Of a DNA stretch of 64,000 bases, positions 18,351-27,871 are shown one piece after another. The stretch spans positions 1 through 64,000 of the forward strand of contig JBNKUI010000011.1 in assembly GCA_050298535.1 (NCBI GenBank), read 5' to 3'. Position numbers and translations under genes: made by a program. Every line of letters begins with the position of its first letter. Position 1 is the stretch's first letter. Under the pieces are notes generated by a model, which was not told where the DNA came from, searched no databases, and saw nothing but the letters and a program-made list of their open reading frames with translations. The DNA comes from JABDMH01 sp050298535 (GTDB lineage: Bacteria; Bacteroidota; Bacteroidia; Chitinophagales; Saprospiraceae).

Positions 18351-20150
18351 ATGCAGCATATTCGAAATTTTTGCGTTATAGCCCATATTGATCACGGTAA
18401 GAGTACCTTATCCGACCGCTTGCTGGAGTACACGAATGCAGTTTCCGATCGTGACATGCAAGACCAAAAATTGGACGACATGGATCTAGAGCGTGAGCGA
18501 GGTATCACCATAAAGAGCCATGCCATTCAACTATATTACAAGGCTTCGGATGATCAAGACTATACCTTCAACCTTATCGATACTCCCGGACATGTGGACT
18601 TCAGTTATGAGGTTTCACGCTCGATTGCGGCATGCGAGGGTGCACTATTACTCGTGGATGCCACACAGGGTATTCAGGCACAGACCATCAGCAACCTCTA
18701 TCTTGCTATTGAGCATGATCTTGAGATCATCCCTATACTCAATAAGATTGATATGGAAAGCGCCATGGTGGACGAAGTGGCCGATCAAATTATTGATTTG
18801 ATTGGGTGCGGACGAGAAGAGATCCTGATGGCCAGTGGCAAGACAGGCCAGGGTGTTCCTGAGATTCTTGAAGCTATTGTAGAACGTATACCCGCACCGA
18901 AAGGAGACGTAAATGCTCCCCTCCAGGCTCTGATTTTTGACTCTGTTTTCAATCCCTTTAGGGGTGTAATTGTCTACTTCAAAATTGTGAATGGCAAGCT
19001 TCGAAAAGGGGATCAGGTAAGATTTGTCAATACGGGTAAAGAATATGAAGCCGATGAAATTGGTGTACTGCAGTTGTCTCAGATTCCCGTCAAGGAATTG
19101 ACGGCTGGCAATGTGGGATATATCATTACCGGCATTAAAGTATCCAAGGAAATCAAAGTCGGAGATACGATAACCCATGTCGAACGCCCCTGCTCAGAAG
19201 CTATCAAGGGTTTTGAAGATGTGAAGCCCATGGTTTTTGCCGGAATATTTCCTATCGAAAATGATGATTTTGAGGATCTGAGAGACAGTTTAGAAAAACT
19301 TCAATTGAACGATGCATCCTTGATTTTTGAACCGGAGTCGTCCGCGGCTCTGGGGTTTGGATTTCGCTGCGGTTTCCTGGGCATGCTTCACTTAGAAATT
19401 ATTCAGGAGCGACTATCCAGGGAGTTTGATCAGGAGGTCATCACTACGATTCCCAACGTATCTTACCGTGCATACCTCAAGAAGACTCCAGATGAAACCA
19501 TCATCATTAACACGCCCAATGAGCTGCCAGATCCTACTCTCGTGGATCGAATCGAAGAACCCTACATCGAAGCGCAAATCATCACAAAACCGGAATATAT
19601 CGGCACCATTATGAAGCTTTGTATGGATAAACGAGGTGTCCTGACCAAGCAGCACTACCTGACAGAGGAGCGAGTGGAGTTAACGTTTGAGCTTCCTTTG
19701 GCAGAGATCGTATTTGATTTCTATGATCGATTGAAGTCCATCAGTAGGGGATATGCAAGCTTTGATTATGCACCCACTGACTATCGGGCATCGGATCTGG
19801 TTAAGTTGGATATCAAGCTAAATGGAGACCCTGTAGATGCATTGTCCGCATTAGTACACCGGGAAAAAGCAGAGGCCTTTGGCCGGCAAATATGTAAGAA
19901 GCTCAAAGAGCTCCTTCCACGGCAGCAATTTTTGATTGCCATACAGGCAGCTATTGGAGCTAAGATTGTAGCGCGAGAAACTTTGTCTGCTTTGCGGAAA
20001 GATGTGACCGCTAAATGTTATGGTGGAGATATCACTCGTAAGCGAAAACTCTTGGAGAAACAGAAGAAGGGCAAGAAAAAGATGCGACAGATTGGGAATG
20101 TGGACGTACCACAAAAAGCATTCCTGGAAGTACTCAAACTAACCGACTAA
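18351..20150 (+). CDS. lepA: Elongation factor 4 (LepA), ribosome-associated GTPase
   Basis: The protein has 599 residues with the full EF4 layout: G-domain motifs AHIDHGKSTL, DTPGHVDF and NKID, domains II and III, an EF-G-like domain, and the specific C-terminal domain ending in RKRKLLEKQKKGKKKMR. LepA acts on ribosomes, promoting back-translocation or aiding 30S biogenesis under stress. The start at 18351 gives the normal family length. No ribosome-binding site is visible, in keeping with the promoter lying directly in front. Confidence 0.96.
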   Translation: MQHIRNFCVIAHIDHGKSTLSDRLLEYTNAVSDRDMQDQKLDDMDLERERGITIKSHAIQLYYKASDDQDYTFNLIDTPGHVDFSYEVSRSIAACEGALLLVDATQGIQAQTISNLYLAIEHDLEIIPILNKIDMESAMVDEVADQIIDLIGCGREEILMASGKTGQGVPEILEAIVERIPAPKGDVNAPLQALIFDSVFNPFRGVIVYFKIVNGKLRKGDQVRFVNTGKEYEADEIGVLQLSQIPVKELTAGNVGYIITGIKVSKEIKVGDTITHVERPCSEAIKGFEDVKPMVFAGIFPIENDDFEDLRDSLEKLQLNDASLIFEPESSAALGFGFRCGFLGMLHLEIIQERLSREFDQEVITTIPNVSYRAYLKKTPDETIIINTPNELPDPTLVDRIEEPYIEAQIITKPEYIGTIMKLCMDKRGVLTKQHYLTEERVELTFELPLAEIVFDFYDRLKSISRGYASFDYAPTDYRASDLVKLDIKLNGDPVDALSALVHREKAEAFGRQICKKLKELLPRQQFLIAIQAAIGAKIVARETLSALRKDVTAKCYGGDITRKRKLLEKQKKGKKKMRQIGNVDVPQKAFLEVLKLTD

Positions 20151-20163
20151 CCGATATCCATCA

Positions 20164-22575
20164 TTATTGGATGGAAAGCTTTCGAAGGACTTGATATGTA
20201 CCTACCTGGACACGAACGGTATAGATCCCTCTCGGTAATCCCGCGACATCAATTGTCACATCCTCAGAAGCCCATATTGATCGTTCGAGCACAACACCAC
20301 CCAGGGGACTCAAGAATTGAATCTTACTATCTCCGCGATTACCAGCAAAGTCTATGCGTATGAAGCCATGACTGGGATTAGGTCCAACTGTCAGTCCTTC
20401 GAGTGGATTGATCTCTGATGTAGGAGTGGTTTCATCAGCTTTTATTACTTGTGGTTCGATCGTGCATCCGTTCACATCGGTTAGTTCCAGTGTATAGGTG
20501 CCATAATCCACATTAAGCAGATCCTCTGTGGTCGAAATAATACTTCCATTTTCATCTTTCCAGGTATAGTCATAGGGTGCTGTACCTCCTAGTGCTGTAA
20601 TATAAATACCTGCATTACCTCCAGAGGCGGTGATGTCATCTACACGTGTGATCAATTCCAGGGGCTCTCCTATGAAAAATTCCTCCACAAACGTACATTC
20701 GGTGGTGTCAGAAATAGTCACGGAATAGTTGCCAGGAGAAAGGTTCACTGCTGTCTGAGTACGTTGTCCGTTACTCCAGACATAGCTATAGGATCCGCTT
20801 CCGTCTACTACCGTGGCAGTTGCAGATCCGTTATTTTGACCTGTACAACGTACATCACGAATATCCAGCTCAGCACTGATTTTTTCTAACACTGTCACAT
20901 CAAAAGAGCAAGTAGTACGAAAACCATTGCCCGCAACATAAGTATACGTTTCAGTACTGGTACCGAGGGGAAATTCTCTGCCGGGGCCAATTCCCGTAAA
21001 AGTAGTGATACTACCTGTCGGACAATTGTCAATGATGACAGGCCTTTCATAGTCCACAATGCCATTGCAGGCAGGCACCACGATACTATCGGGACACTGC
21101 CAGAAAGGGGCAAGAGTATCAAGAATAGTCACATCGATATCACGGCTGGTTATATTGAGGTTTTGATCAATCACTGTGAACTCGATAAATTTTCTTCCCA
21201 GGTCACTACAGTCAAAACTGGTTTGCTCCAATTGTATGTCCAGGATGCCACAATTATCAAAGCTGTTGGAGTCAACAGCTTCGGGAGAAAGAGAAGCCAT
21301 ACCGGACTGGTCAAGATAAAGCTTGATAGGCCCCCTGATCCTGGCTATTGGTGCGACATCGTCTTCAATTTCTATCTCGGCACCGGCCATCGAAGTACAT
21401 CCCAGAGCGTCAGTGACTGTGACCTGGTAGGCACCCGATGTCAAATTATTGATGTTTCGAGTGGAGTCTCCGTTGCTCCAGGCAAACGTCACCGGTGCCG
21501 TAGCGCCCGCCACAGTGAGTGCTATCTCGCCATCTGGATTTTCGTCGCAGGAGGTAGGTTCAGCACTGATCGCAAGGACCAGTCCACAGATGGGTACTTC
21601 AACAGTTACCGAATCCACATACTGGCAACCATTGGCATCAAATAATTGAACTGTGTATGTGCCCTCTCCAATATCAGGTAATACTGCAGAGTTTACACCA
21701 TTATTCCAAAGAAAATTGTAGGGATCAGTACCACCACTGGCTGATGCGATGACACTTCCATTTTCAGATGTTTGAGACGTGGGCGTATTAATAATGAAAG
21801 TGATGTCAAGTGGATCAGGATCTTCCAGTACAATAGGATCAATCACATGGAGGTTGCCCAGATTGTCAGTAATGGTGCACCGGAAAGTGCCTTCACTTAG
21901 TTGGGTGATAGAGGCAGTGCTGTCTCCATTATTCCATTCATAGGTATAGCTGGTACCTGGCCCATCTACAGCAAGTGAGATAGCACCATCATCAAATTCA
22001 TTGCACGAGGGGGCTCGTTCTTCCACGATATCCACCTTGATCATGGTATCTATCAGTAGCACTTCTCCCTGATATCCTTGCCAAAAGTCAAATAGATCAT
22101 CCGGGGAAGGATTATCGAGGACAAATAATCGGCCATTGGGATAGATTCCATATATCGTAGGATTATCATCAGGCATGAAGTCGATGTTGGCGGCACTGCT
22201 ATCGATAATAGGGTAGGTGGCACCGGTGATCCAATCTCCAGCCGAAGCCGTGGTCCTTCCTTCCAAATCGAGTTGCCCCAGGATGCTATCGGTCTCTATG
22301 TGGAGTACCCGAATGTCATCCGTACCCTCCGGTCCATAAAGTGCATAGAACTCCCTTAAAGCACCAGATTGGTGATAATTAAAACAGGGCTGACAAGAGG
22401 CTGCCGAAAAATTTAAGATGACTGTCTTTCCCTGACTTAGATAGCTATAGACATGGTGCTGCTGACCATTGATATCAAACATGTTGAAATCAGGTGAAAT
22501 CGAGTTGTCGGAGAGCTGAGCATTTATCTGGAAGATTGACAGGATAAGCATCAAAAAGGTACATAGTTGCTTCAT
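20164..22575 (-). CDS. Secreted T9SS protein: thioredoxin-fold domain, SprB-type repeats and HYR-like region
   Basis: The protein has about 803 residues. A signal peptide (MKQLCTFLMLILSIFQINAQ) is followed by a redoxin/TlpA-like domain (residues about 25-190) with the CxxC site SCQPC. Then come about five SprB-like beta repeats recognisable by W(S/N)NG, GTY/GAY and (V/I)TD..GC motifs, interrupted by an HYR-like region (DTLAPFWQCPDSI). A type IX sorting domain begins VGPNPSHG. SprB-type repeats occur in gliding adhesins and other large surface proteins. The initial ATG at 22635 would spoil the signal peptide, so 22575 is chosen. The exact role is unknown. Confidence 0.8.
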   Translation of the reverse strand: MKQLCTFLMLILSIFQINAQLSDNSISPDFNMFDINGQQHHVYSYLSQGKTVILNFSAASCQPCFNYHQSGALREFYALYGPEGTDDIRVLHIETDSILGQLDLEGRTTASAGDWITGATYPIIDSSAANIDFMPDDNPTIYGIYPNGRLFVLDNPSPDDLFDFWQGYQGEVLLIDTMIKVDIVEERAPSCNEFDDGAISLAVDGPGTSYTYEWNNGDSTASITQLSEGTFRCTITDNLGNLHVIDPIVLEDPDPLDITFIINTPTSQTSENGSVIASASGGTDPYNFLWNNGVNSAVLPDIGEGTYTVQLFDANGCQYVDSVTVEVPICGLVLAISAEPTSCDENPDGEIALTVAGATAPVTFAWSNGDSTRNINNLTSGAYQVTVTDALGCTSMAGAEIEIEDDVAPIARIRGPIKLYLDQSGMASLSPEAVDSNSFDNCGILDIQLEQTSFDCSDLGRKFIEFTVIDQNLNITSRDIDVTILDTLAPFWQCPDSIVVPACNGIVDYERPVIIDNCPTGSITTFTGIGPGREFPLGTSTETYTYVAGNGFRTTCSFDVTVLEKISAELDIRDVRCTGQNNGSATATVVDGSGSYSYVWSNGQRTQTAVNLSPGNYSVTISDTTECTFVEEFFIGEPLELITRVDDITASGGNAGIYITALGGTAPYDYTWKDENGSIISTTEDLLNVDYGTYTLELTDVNGCTIEPQVIKADETTPTSEINPLEGLTVGPNPSHGFIRIDFAGNRGDSKIQFLSPLGGVVLERSIWASEDVTIDVAGLPRGIYTVRVQVGTYQVLRKLSIQ

Positions 22576-22793
22576 ACTGCATGCATTTGATAAATCCTTT
22601 ATTATCAATATATTATATATAAGGTGCACAACCAAGGCTATTAAAATATTTAACGCATTGGCTAATGATGACCCATATTATATAGTATAAATATAGATAA
22701 TTTATTACTAACTGAATATCAGTATATAAATGAGAGTCTCAAGGACTTCCCCGGAAGATCTACAGAAGGTAAGACTAGGAGGGAGATTGCAAC

Positions 22794-23771
22794 CTATCCT
22801 CCTGCAATGGTTGTATTTTCCTTAAACAAGGAATCTACAAATGCCTTTTTGTTGAAGATTTGCAATTGTTCTATGCCTTCTCCAACGCCGATGTATTTAA
22901 TAGGGATTTTAAACTGATCTGAAATTCCGATGGCCACACCTCCTTTAGCTGTGCCATCCAACTTTGTGAGTGCCAGAGCAGACACATCGGTGGCTTCAGA
23001 AAATTTTCGACATTGTTCAAAGGCATTCTGACCGGTGGTGGCATCCAGTACCAGTAGCACTTCATGCGGAGCACCAGGCATTTTCTTAGATATTGAGTTT
23101 CTGATCTTTCCCAGTTCTTTCATGAGATTGATCTTGGTATGCAATCGACCCGCGGTGTCTATGATGGCTACGTCTTTATTTGTCCTGATAGCATGATCTA
23201 CGGTCTCATAGGCCACGGCAGCTGGATCTGACTTCATTCCTTTACTGTAGAAGTCACATCCTACTCTTTCCGACCAAATCTGCAATTGATCTACGGCGGC
23301 GGCTCTAAATGTGTCCCCGGCTCCCAGGACGATGTTCCATCCTCTTTGCTTGTACTGATGCGCTATTTTTCCAATTGTAGTTGTCTTCCCTACACCATTG
23401 ACCCCGACAACCAAGATCACATGAGGCATTTGATCCTGCGGAAAATCAAAATCTTCCAGATCCTCCGTATTATTTTCGGCAAGTAGATTGACGATCTCAC
23501 TCTTTAGTATAGAATTGAGCTCATCAGTAGAGACATATTTATCTTTCGCGACTCTTTCTTCCAGACGCTCAATAATCTTGATAGTAGTTTCAAGTCCTAT
23601 GTCTGCGGAAATAAGGATTTGTTCCAGTTCATCCAATACCTCTTCATCTACCTTTGATTTTCCAGCAACTGCCCGGGTAATTTTGTTGAAAATATTAGAT
23701 TTGGTTTTTTCCAAACCTTTATCGAGATCTTCTTCTTTCTTTTTGGTGAAGAACTTATCGAAAAAACCCAT
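22794..23771 (-). CDS. ftsY: Signal recognition particle receptor FtsY
   Basis: The protein has 325 residues. A short charged N-terminal part is followed by the four-helix N domain and the SRP GTPase G domain, with GVNGVGKTTTIGK, DTFRAAAVDQL, DTAGRLHTK and TKLDGTAKGG. FtsY docks ribosome-SRP complexes at the membrane. It lacks the long acidic A domain of E. coli FtsY, as is usual in this phylum. It lies downstream of the ribosomal protein block, beyond a hairpin. Confidence 0.95.
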   Translation of the reverse strand: MGFFDKFFTKKKEEDLDKGLEKTKSNIFNKITRAVAGKSKVDEEVLDELEQILISADIGLETTIKIIERLEERVAKDKYVSTDELNSILKSEIVNLLAENNTEDLEDFDFPQDQMPHVILVVGVNGVGKTTTIGKIAHQYKQRGWNIVLGAGDTFRAAAVDQLQIWSERVGCDFYSKGMKSDPAAVAYETVDHAIRTNKDVAIIDTAGRLHTKINLMKELGKIRNSISKKMPGAPHEVLLVLDATTGQNAFEQCRKFSEATDVSALALTKLDGTAKGGVAIGISDQFKIPIKYIGVGEGIEQLQIFNKKAFVDSLFKENTTIAGG

Positions 23772-23828
23772 GGTAACTTAAGTTGATGTAGGTGAAGTGA
23801 TTACGGTTGTCCTAAATATAAGAAAGCC

Positions 23829-23846
23829 GACCATACAGGTATGGTC
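23829..23846 (-). terminator. Hairpin between the DUF4295 gene and ftsY
   Basis: GACCATAC and GTATGGTC form a perfect 8-bp dyad that can extend by two GC pairs across one mismatch. On the minus strand a pyrimidine-rich CTTTCTT follows. It probably attenuates or ends the rpmB-rpmG-DUF4295 transcript before ftsY. Confidence 0.5.
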
Positions 23847-23892
23847 AGCAGCAGATAAATAATTTTGAAGATGGAAGTATGAGCCTAGTAGC

Positions 23893-24063
23893 CTACTTAT
23901 TAAAGAAGGCTTTTGCTTCATCCTTGTGGACCATCAATTCTTTGTACATGTATTTTCCGGTCTTAGGATCTTTGATTGGCTTTACCACCTTTACATAGTC
24001 CTTACCTGAACCCGCATTAGCAGCTCTTTGAGATACACGGGCGTTTTTACTGACTTTTGCCAT
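23893..24063 (-). CDS. DUF4295 family small protein
   Basis: The protein is a 56-residue basic polypeptide, MAKVSKNARVSQRAA at the start, with VKVVKPIKDPKTGKY and a KDEAKAFFNK end. This is the DUF4295 family, found in Bacteroidota directly after rpmB and rpmG. The position and composition point to a ribosome-associated role, which is inferred. It lies 2 bp downstream of the rpmG stop in the same operon. Confidence 0.85.
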   Translation of the reverse strand: MAKVSKNARVSQRAANAGSGKDYVKVVKPIKDPKTGKYMYKELMVHKDEAKAFFNK

Positions 24064-24065
24064 GC

Positions 24066-24254
24066 TTACTTAATTTCTTTGTGAACAGTATATTTCTTTA
24101 AGATCGGATTGTACTTCTTTAGTTCCAATCGATCTGGAGTATTTTTTCGATTTTTTTGAGTCACATACCGGGATGTACCAGGCATTCCGGAAGATTTATG
24201 CTCCGTACACTCAAGAATAATCTGGATTCTGTTTCCTTTTGACTTCTTTGCCAT
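24066..24254 (-). CDS. rpmG: 50S ribosomal protein L33
   Basis: The protein has 62 residues, including MAKKSKGNRIQIILECTEH, TSRYVTQKNRKNTPDRLELKKYNPILKK and the short basic end HKEIK. It is the cysteine-poor form of L33, since the zinc-binding CxxC pairs are absent, which fits a zinc-independent paralogue. It lies between rpmB and the DUF4295 gene. Confidence 0.95.
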   Translation of the reverse strand: MAKKSKGNRIQIILECTEHKSSGMPGTSRYVTQKNRKNTPDRLELKKYNPILKKYTVHKEIK

Positions 24255-24279
24255 GATGCAATCTGTTTAAATCCGGTGG

Positions 24280-24528
24280 TTAAAATTTAACGCCTGTCTC
24301 AATTCCTTTTCTTTCAAGCTTCTTCAGGTAGGCATATATTCCCAATTTATTGATATTGCGAATCGCCTTGGCAGAAACTTTCAAAGTAACCCACTTATCG
24401 ACTTCCGGGATATAAAAACGCTTCTTTTGCAAATTTGGTGCAAAAAGGCGCTTTGTTCTCCTGTTAGAGTGAGACACATTGTGACCTGAGATCGGTTTTT
24501 TACCTGTAAGTTGACAAACTCTAGACAT
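24280..24528 (-). CDS. rpmB: 50S ribosomal protein L28
   Basis: The protein has 82 residues with the L28 signature: MSRVCQLTGKKPISGHNVSHSNR at the start, RRTKRLFAPNLQKKRF and VSAKAIRNINKLG near the end. It is a large-subunit assembly protein. It is the first protein gene of the rpmB-rpmG-DUF4295 operon, about 50 bp downstream of the tRNA-Arg gene on the same strand. Confidence 0.95.
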   Translation of the reverse strand: MSRVCQLTGKKPISGHNVSHSNRRTKRLFAPNLQKKRFYIPEVDKWVTLKVSAKAIRNINKLGIYAYLKKLERKGIETGVKF

Positions 24529-24579
24529 AACTGTAATATTCTGTTTTGCAATCAGCCTTCATAGACTGAGACCTTGCTG

Positions 24580-24653
24580 TGACCTCGGCAGGATTCGAAC
24601 CTGCAACCTCTTGATTCGTAGTCAAGTGCTCTATCCAGTTAAGCTACGAAGCC
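24580..24653 (-). tRNA. tRNA-Arg (anticodon ACG)
   Basis: The minus strand folds into a full cloverleaf of 74 nt. The acceptor stem GGCTTCG pairs with CGAGGTC (two G-U wobbles) with discriminator A. The anticodon stem CTTGA/TCAAG encloses the loop CTACGAA, giving anticodon ACG, and the T arm is GCAGGTTCGAATCCTGC. CCA is not encoded. It may be co-transcribed with the downstream rpmB operon. Confidence 0.95.
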
Positions 24654-24784
24654 ATTTAGTTACAACCCCTTTCACTATCTTCCAACCGTTGTCAGGGTTA
24701 TTTTTTTCAAAATAGGATGCAAAGGTACACTTAATTTAGGGAATACAAAACCCATTTTACAAAATTAAGGTGGATGAGATCCTG

Positions 24785-25249
24785 CTATTTAATGGAAACC
24801 ATGGTAATAACTCTTTGGATTTCAGGGTCTAGAGGGATGGAGTCATATAGATTAAAGTCATATATATAGTTTCGCTCATATGACTTTTCAGATTCGATCT
24901 TGTCCCACACCCGGTCGAGGCTCTCAGGAAGTTTTCCCGTAGTTTCATATCTGGCACATCGGGTCGGGGGCAACTGGCGTCCAACCATTCCTCTGGGGAT
25001 CATATTTAGGTTTTCAACTGCACAACCCAACAGCACACTGAATTCGCTAATATTTTCCAAGTCATAGTCAAAGAAAACGTTGTAAGTATCATTAGATATT
25101 CGATTCTCAATCTTATCAAACAGTGACTCAGTAGCCCATCGTTTCCATAGGCTTAGGATATCCTGATAATATTGACCCTCTGTAATCTGTGTTTTGGTTG
25201 CAATCCCAATAATCTTAATGCCTGGAAAGTATACTCTCTCAAATGCCAT
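24785..25249 (-). CDS. GyrI-like effector-binding domain protein
   Basis: The protein has 154 residues with no DNA-binding domain. It begins with a strand-rich segment (IKIIGIATKTQITEG) and has the FSVLLGCAVEN and RYETTGKLPESLDRVWDKI parts typical of the GyrI/AraC effector-binding (SOUL-like) fold. The C-terminus YDFNLYDS...IQRVITMVSIK also fits. Such stand-alone domains bind small hydrophobic ligands. The ligand is unknown. Confidence 0.75.
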   Translation of the reverse strand: MAFERVYFPGIKIIGIATKTQITEGQYYQDILSLWKRWATESLFDKIENRISNDTYNVFFDYDLENISEFSVLLGCAVENLNMIPRGMVGRQLPPTRCARYETTGKLPESLDRVWDKIESEKSYERNYIYDFNLYDSIPLDPEIQRVITMVSIK

Positions 25250-25325
25250 ATGTTTATCACCGAGTTTCTCAGTTCAAAGACTGTTTATCTGGTTTTCTGA
25301 GAGCGCAAAAGCCCGAATGAATTGG

Positions 25326-26921
25326 CTAATGCTTGACTATTGTTGATAATCCCATCCTGAATCCATCACTTACTTTCACCTGATAAGTGCCTGCAGGCCA
25401 TGGACTCATATCAACTTGAATGCTTCTGGAATCTTTTGAGGGAGTTATCTCTTTTACCAACCTTCCCAATATATCATAAATCCTAATATATTCCACCTCA
25501 GTATTGAAATTACTTATATCGACGTTGAGGATGCTTCGCGTCGGATTAGGCCCCAGGAGTATTTGTGTATTTACCAGCTCGCGAAGGCCCGTCACCATAT
25601 CAAAGGTGTTTTCAAGATTTAAGCGCCCTCCACTGACCAGTTTGTCTTCGAGACTAGCTATAGGTGTTACACCATCGAGTATGTATTTTTTTATCGAACG
25701 AAGGGTCTCTTCCTTGTCCAGGTTGGCATTGTCGCAGAACGTAGCTTCCGGAATGCTGTACAGCAGACCAATTGCTCCGGTGACATGGGGTGTAGAAAAG
25801 GAGGTGCCTCCATCTATAGCATACGTTTGATCTGGTCCAGCGACACGTATATTTTCTCCGGGGGCACTCAAATCTACATTCCTTTTACCCCACCCACTAA
25901 CTGCTAATTCATCGCTTTCATCTGTATTAGTAACAACAATTAGGAAGTCACTGGAGCAGTCACTGGGAATGTCACCAAAGTTGTCCGTATTAACCTGATC
26001 ATTTTCGGTAGCACCCACCGCAAGAATACCTGCCGCACCGAGTGTGTTAAAGCTTCCACACAATATTGGAAACTCGGACTCTCTTCCTCCTTCGTAGCCC
26101 CAGGAATTGTTAATGGCTACCACATAGGCGCCTTCGGTACCCCCGCTGGATTCGTATAGCTGTCGCATATCGATCACATACTGGAAAGCCTCCAGAGCCA
26201 GATCTACCGTTTTATCTTCAGAACTAATCACCATGAGTTTGGAGTTCCAGGCCACTCCTGCCATACCTTTTCCGTTGTCCGTGCTGGCCGCAATCACGCT
26301 GGCTACCCCGGTACCGTGATAGTCATCCGCCACCGCGTGTTTATCATCTCCGGTTTCGAGGTTGACACCAAATCGATCGTCCACGTAGCCATTCTGATCA
26401 TCATCAAATCCATTGTTTGCTATTTCCCCTGTGTTTTCCCATAAATTATCCTGGATGTCCTCATGCGACCTATCCAGTCCAAAGTCAAATACGGCAATGA
26501 CAATCTCATCACCACAAGGTGTGGTGCTTCCATCGGCATCATTCCATAATTCTGGAAGCCCGATCCGCTGCAAATTCCATTGCTCACTGTACAGGGGATC
26601 ATTGGGTTCTATCAGTGAAGATCCTCTTCTCGTGAGGTAGTAATTAAATTGTACCGCTTCCACGGCAGGATCCCGTTCCAGTTGTGCCTTGACTTTAAGC
26701 AGATCATCATTTTCAGACAAACGAATCTTGTGCACATTCGTTGCTGAGAATATTGCCTGAGTACCGATAGACCGCCGTTGCTGCATGATCTGCAGATCCT
26801 GGATCTTTTGATCCGAGTGGAGTTGTACGATCAATTCATTCTCAACAAATCGGGCAGTCTGCGAAAAAGTTGCCGCAAAGAGCCCAATGGATAGACATAG
26901 AGTAAGAGTAAATGATTTCAT
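25326..26921 (-). CDS. Secreted subtilisin-like (S8) serine protease with T9SS sorting domain
   Basis: The protein has about 531 residues. It has a signal peptide (MKSFTLTLCLSIGLFAATFSQ), a propeptide region, then an S8 peptidase domain: the aspartate in AVFDFGLDRSHEDI, the histidine in YHGTGVASVIAAS, the oxyanion asparagine in INNSWG and the serine in GGTSFSTPHVTGA. The C-terminal about 80 residues are a type IX sorting domain starting LLGPNPTRS. The catalytic Asp motif is FDFGLD rather than the usual IDTGV(D/N), a mild variation. The start at 26921 gives the best signal peptide (an earlier ATG lies at 26954). Confidence 0.9.
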   Translation of the reverse strand: MKSFTLTLCLSIGLFAATFSQTARFVENELIVQLHSDQKIQDLQIMQQRRSIGTQAIFSATNVHKIRLSENDDLLKVKAQLERDPAVEAVQFNYYLTRRGSSLIEPNDPLYSEQWNLQRIGLPELWNDADGSTTPCGDEIVIAVFDFGLDRSHEDIQDNLWENTGEIANNGFDDDQNGYVDDRFGVNLETGDDKHAVADDYHGTGVASVIAASTDNGKGMAGVAWNSKLMVISSEDKTVDLALEAFQYVIDMRQLYESSGGTEGAYVVAINNSWGYEGGRESEFPILCGSFNTLGAAGILAVGATENDQVNTDNFGDIPSDCSSDFLIVVTNTDESDELAVSGWGKRNVDLSAPGENIRVAGPDQTYAIDGGTSFSTPHVTGAIGLLYSIPEATFCDNANLDKEETLRSIKKYILDGVTPIASLEDKLVSGGRLNLENTFDMVTGLRELVNTQILLGPNPTRSILNVDISNFNTEVEYIRIYDILGRLVKEITPSKDSRSIQVDMSPWPAGTYQVKVSDGFRMGLSTIVKH

Positions 26922-26990
26922 AGATGTAGTTTCAGATATGAAACGCAGAAACATATTATACCAATGTACAATATACGCTTATTCCCAGTT

Positions 26991-27857
26991 TTATTGGGTG
27001 ACGACCAGTTGACCCAGTCCGTCATATGCCATGCGAGTGATGTTATCAAGACCGTAGGGTTCGAGATCCGCCACTTCTATCCATTGATTGTCCCCATTGC
27101 GGTTTAATTCGTAGATTTTTGCTCCACTGGCCATGATGAGCTTACCAGGCCCCGTGATCGTGAAGTCTTCTGAACCAGGCAGGGTTTTCTTGATGGTGGA
27201 GCTTCTGCCGACCGCGAGATCCCACTCCTTAAGCATCCAGTAGTCATCCGAATACTTATGAACAAACATTATTTTGCCGGGCTCGGTCTGTGCAATGGAA
27301 CGACCGATTTTGGTGCTGATGAGTTTTCGCTCACCGGTATTCAAGTGCACAGCATATAATTGATGTGGTTCCCCCACTTCAAAAACAGCCACCCATTCCT
27401 CATTGATCGGTGTATAATAACCTACATTTTTGGCTGCAGGTGCTATCGGCTCACCTCCTCCGGATCGATCCATCGGATATTTCCATAAAACCTGCTTGTT
27501 TTCATTTTCGACTTCGACTACCACACAGTGAATCCACTGACCATCAACGGAAACTGTGGGTGAATACTCACGATCTACTGTTTTTGTGATTTGTGTTACC
27601 TGCTCACTGCGCAAATTCAACAGAAACAAATCAGTAGCCTCCGGGTTGCTTTTCGGGGCGGCGGCCAATAGAATCTCATTTCTATTGACAAAAGAGGCCT
27701 GATTATTATATCCACCTGTATTAAATCCTGAAATGTATCGCGGATTTGAGACTGATAATTCTCCCGCTTCTGTTCGGAAATCAAAGAGATAGAGCTCTGA
27801 GTTTTGAGCCTGGGAGACAAAAGGTAGCAAGAGTAATGCAAAAAGTCTGATACACAT
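26991..27857 (-). CDS. Secreted TolB-like beta-propeller protein
   Basis: The protein has 288 residues with a short signal peptide (LFALLLLPFVSQAQ) followed by repeating strand patterns typical of a TolB/WD40-like propeller (TDLFLLNLRSEQVTQITKT, REYSPTVSVDGQWI). No catalytic residues are visible. It lies directly between signal peptidase I and the S8 protease on the same strand, 14 bp from the signal peptidase gene stop. The function is unknown. Confidence 0.65.
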   Translation of the reverse strand: MCIRLFALLLLPFVSQAQNSELYLFDFRTEAGELSVSNPRYISGFNTGGYNNQASFVNRNEILLAAAPKSNPEATDLFLLNLRSEQVTQITKTVDREYSPTVSVDGQWIHCVVVEVENENKQVLWKYPMDRSGGGEPIAPAAKNVGYYTPINEEWVAVFEVGEPHQLYAVHLNTGERKLISTKIGRSIAQTEPGKIMFVHKYSDDYWMLKEWDLAVGRSSTIKKTLPGSEDFTITGPGKLIMASGAKIYELNRNGDNQWIEVADLEPYGLDNITRMAYDGLGQLVVTQ

Positions 27858-27871
27858 GATCTGTTGGAATG

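Noticed and set aside
18648..19178. Minus-strand frame of 176 codons inside lepA
   Set aside because: It is antisense to a highly conserved GTPase gene and shows no family motif.
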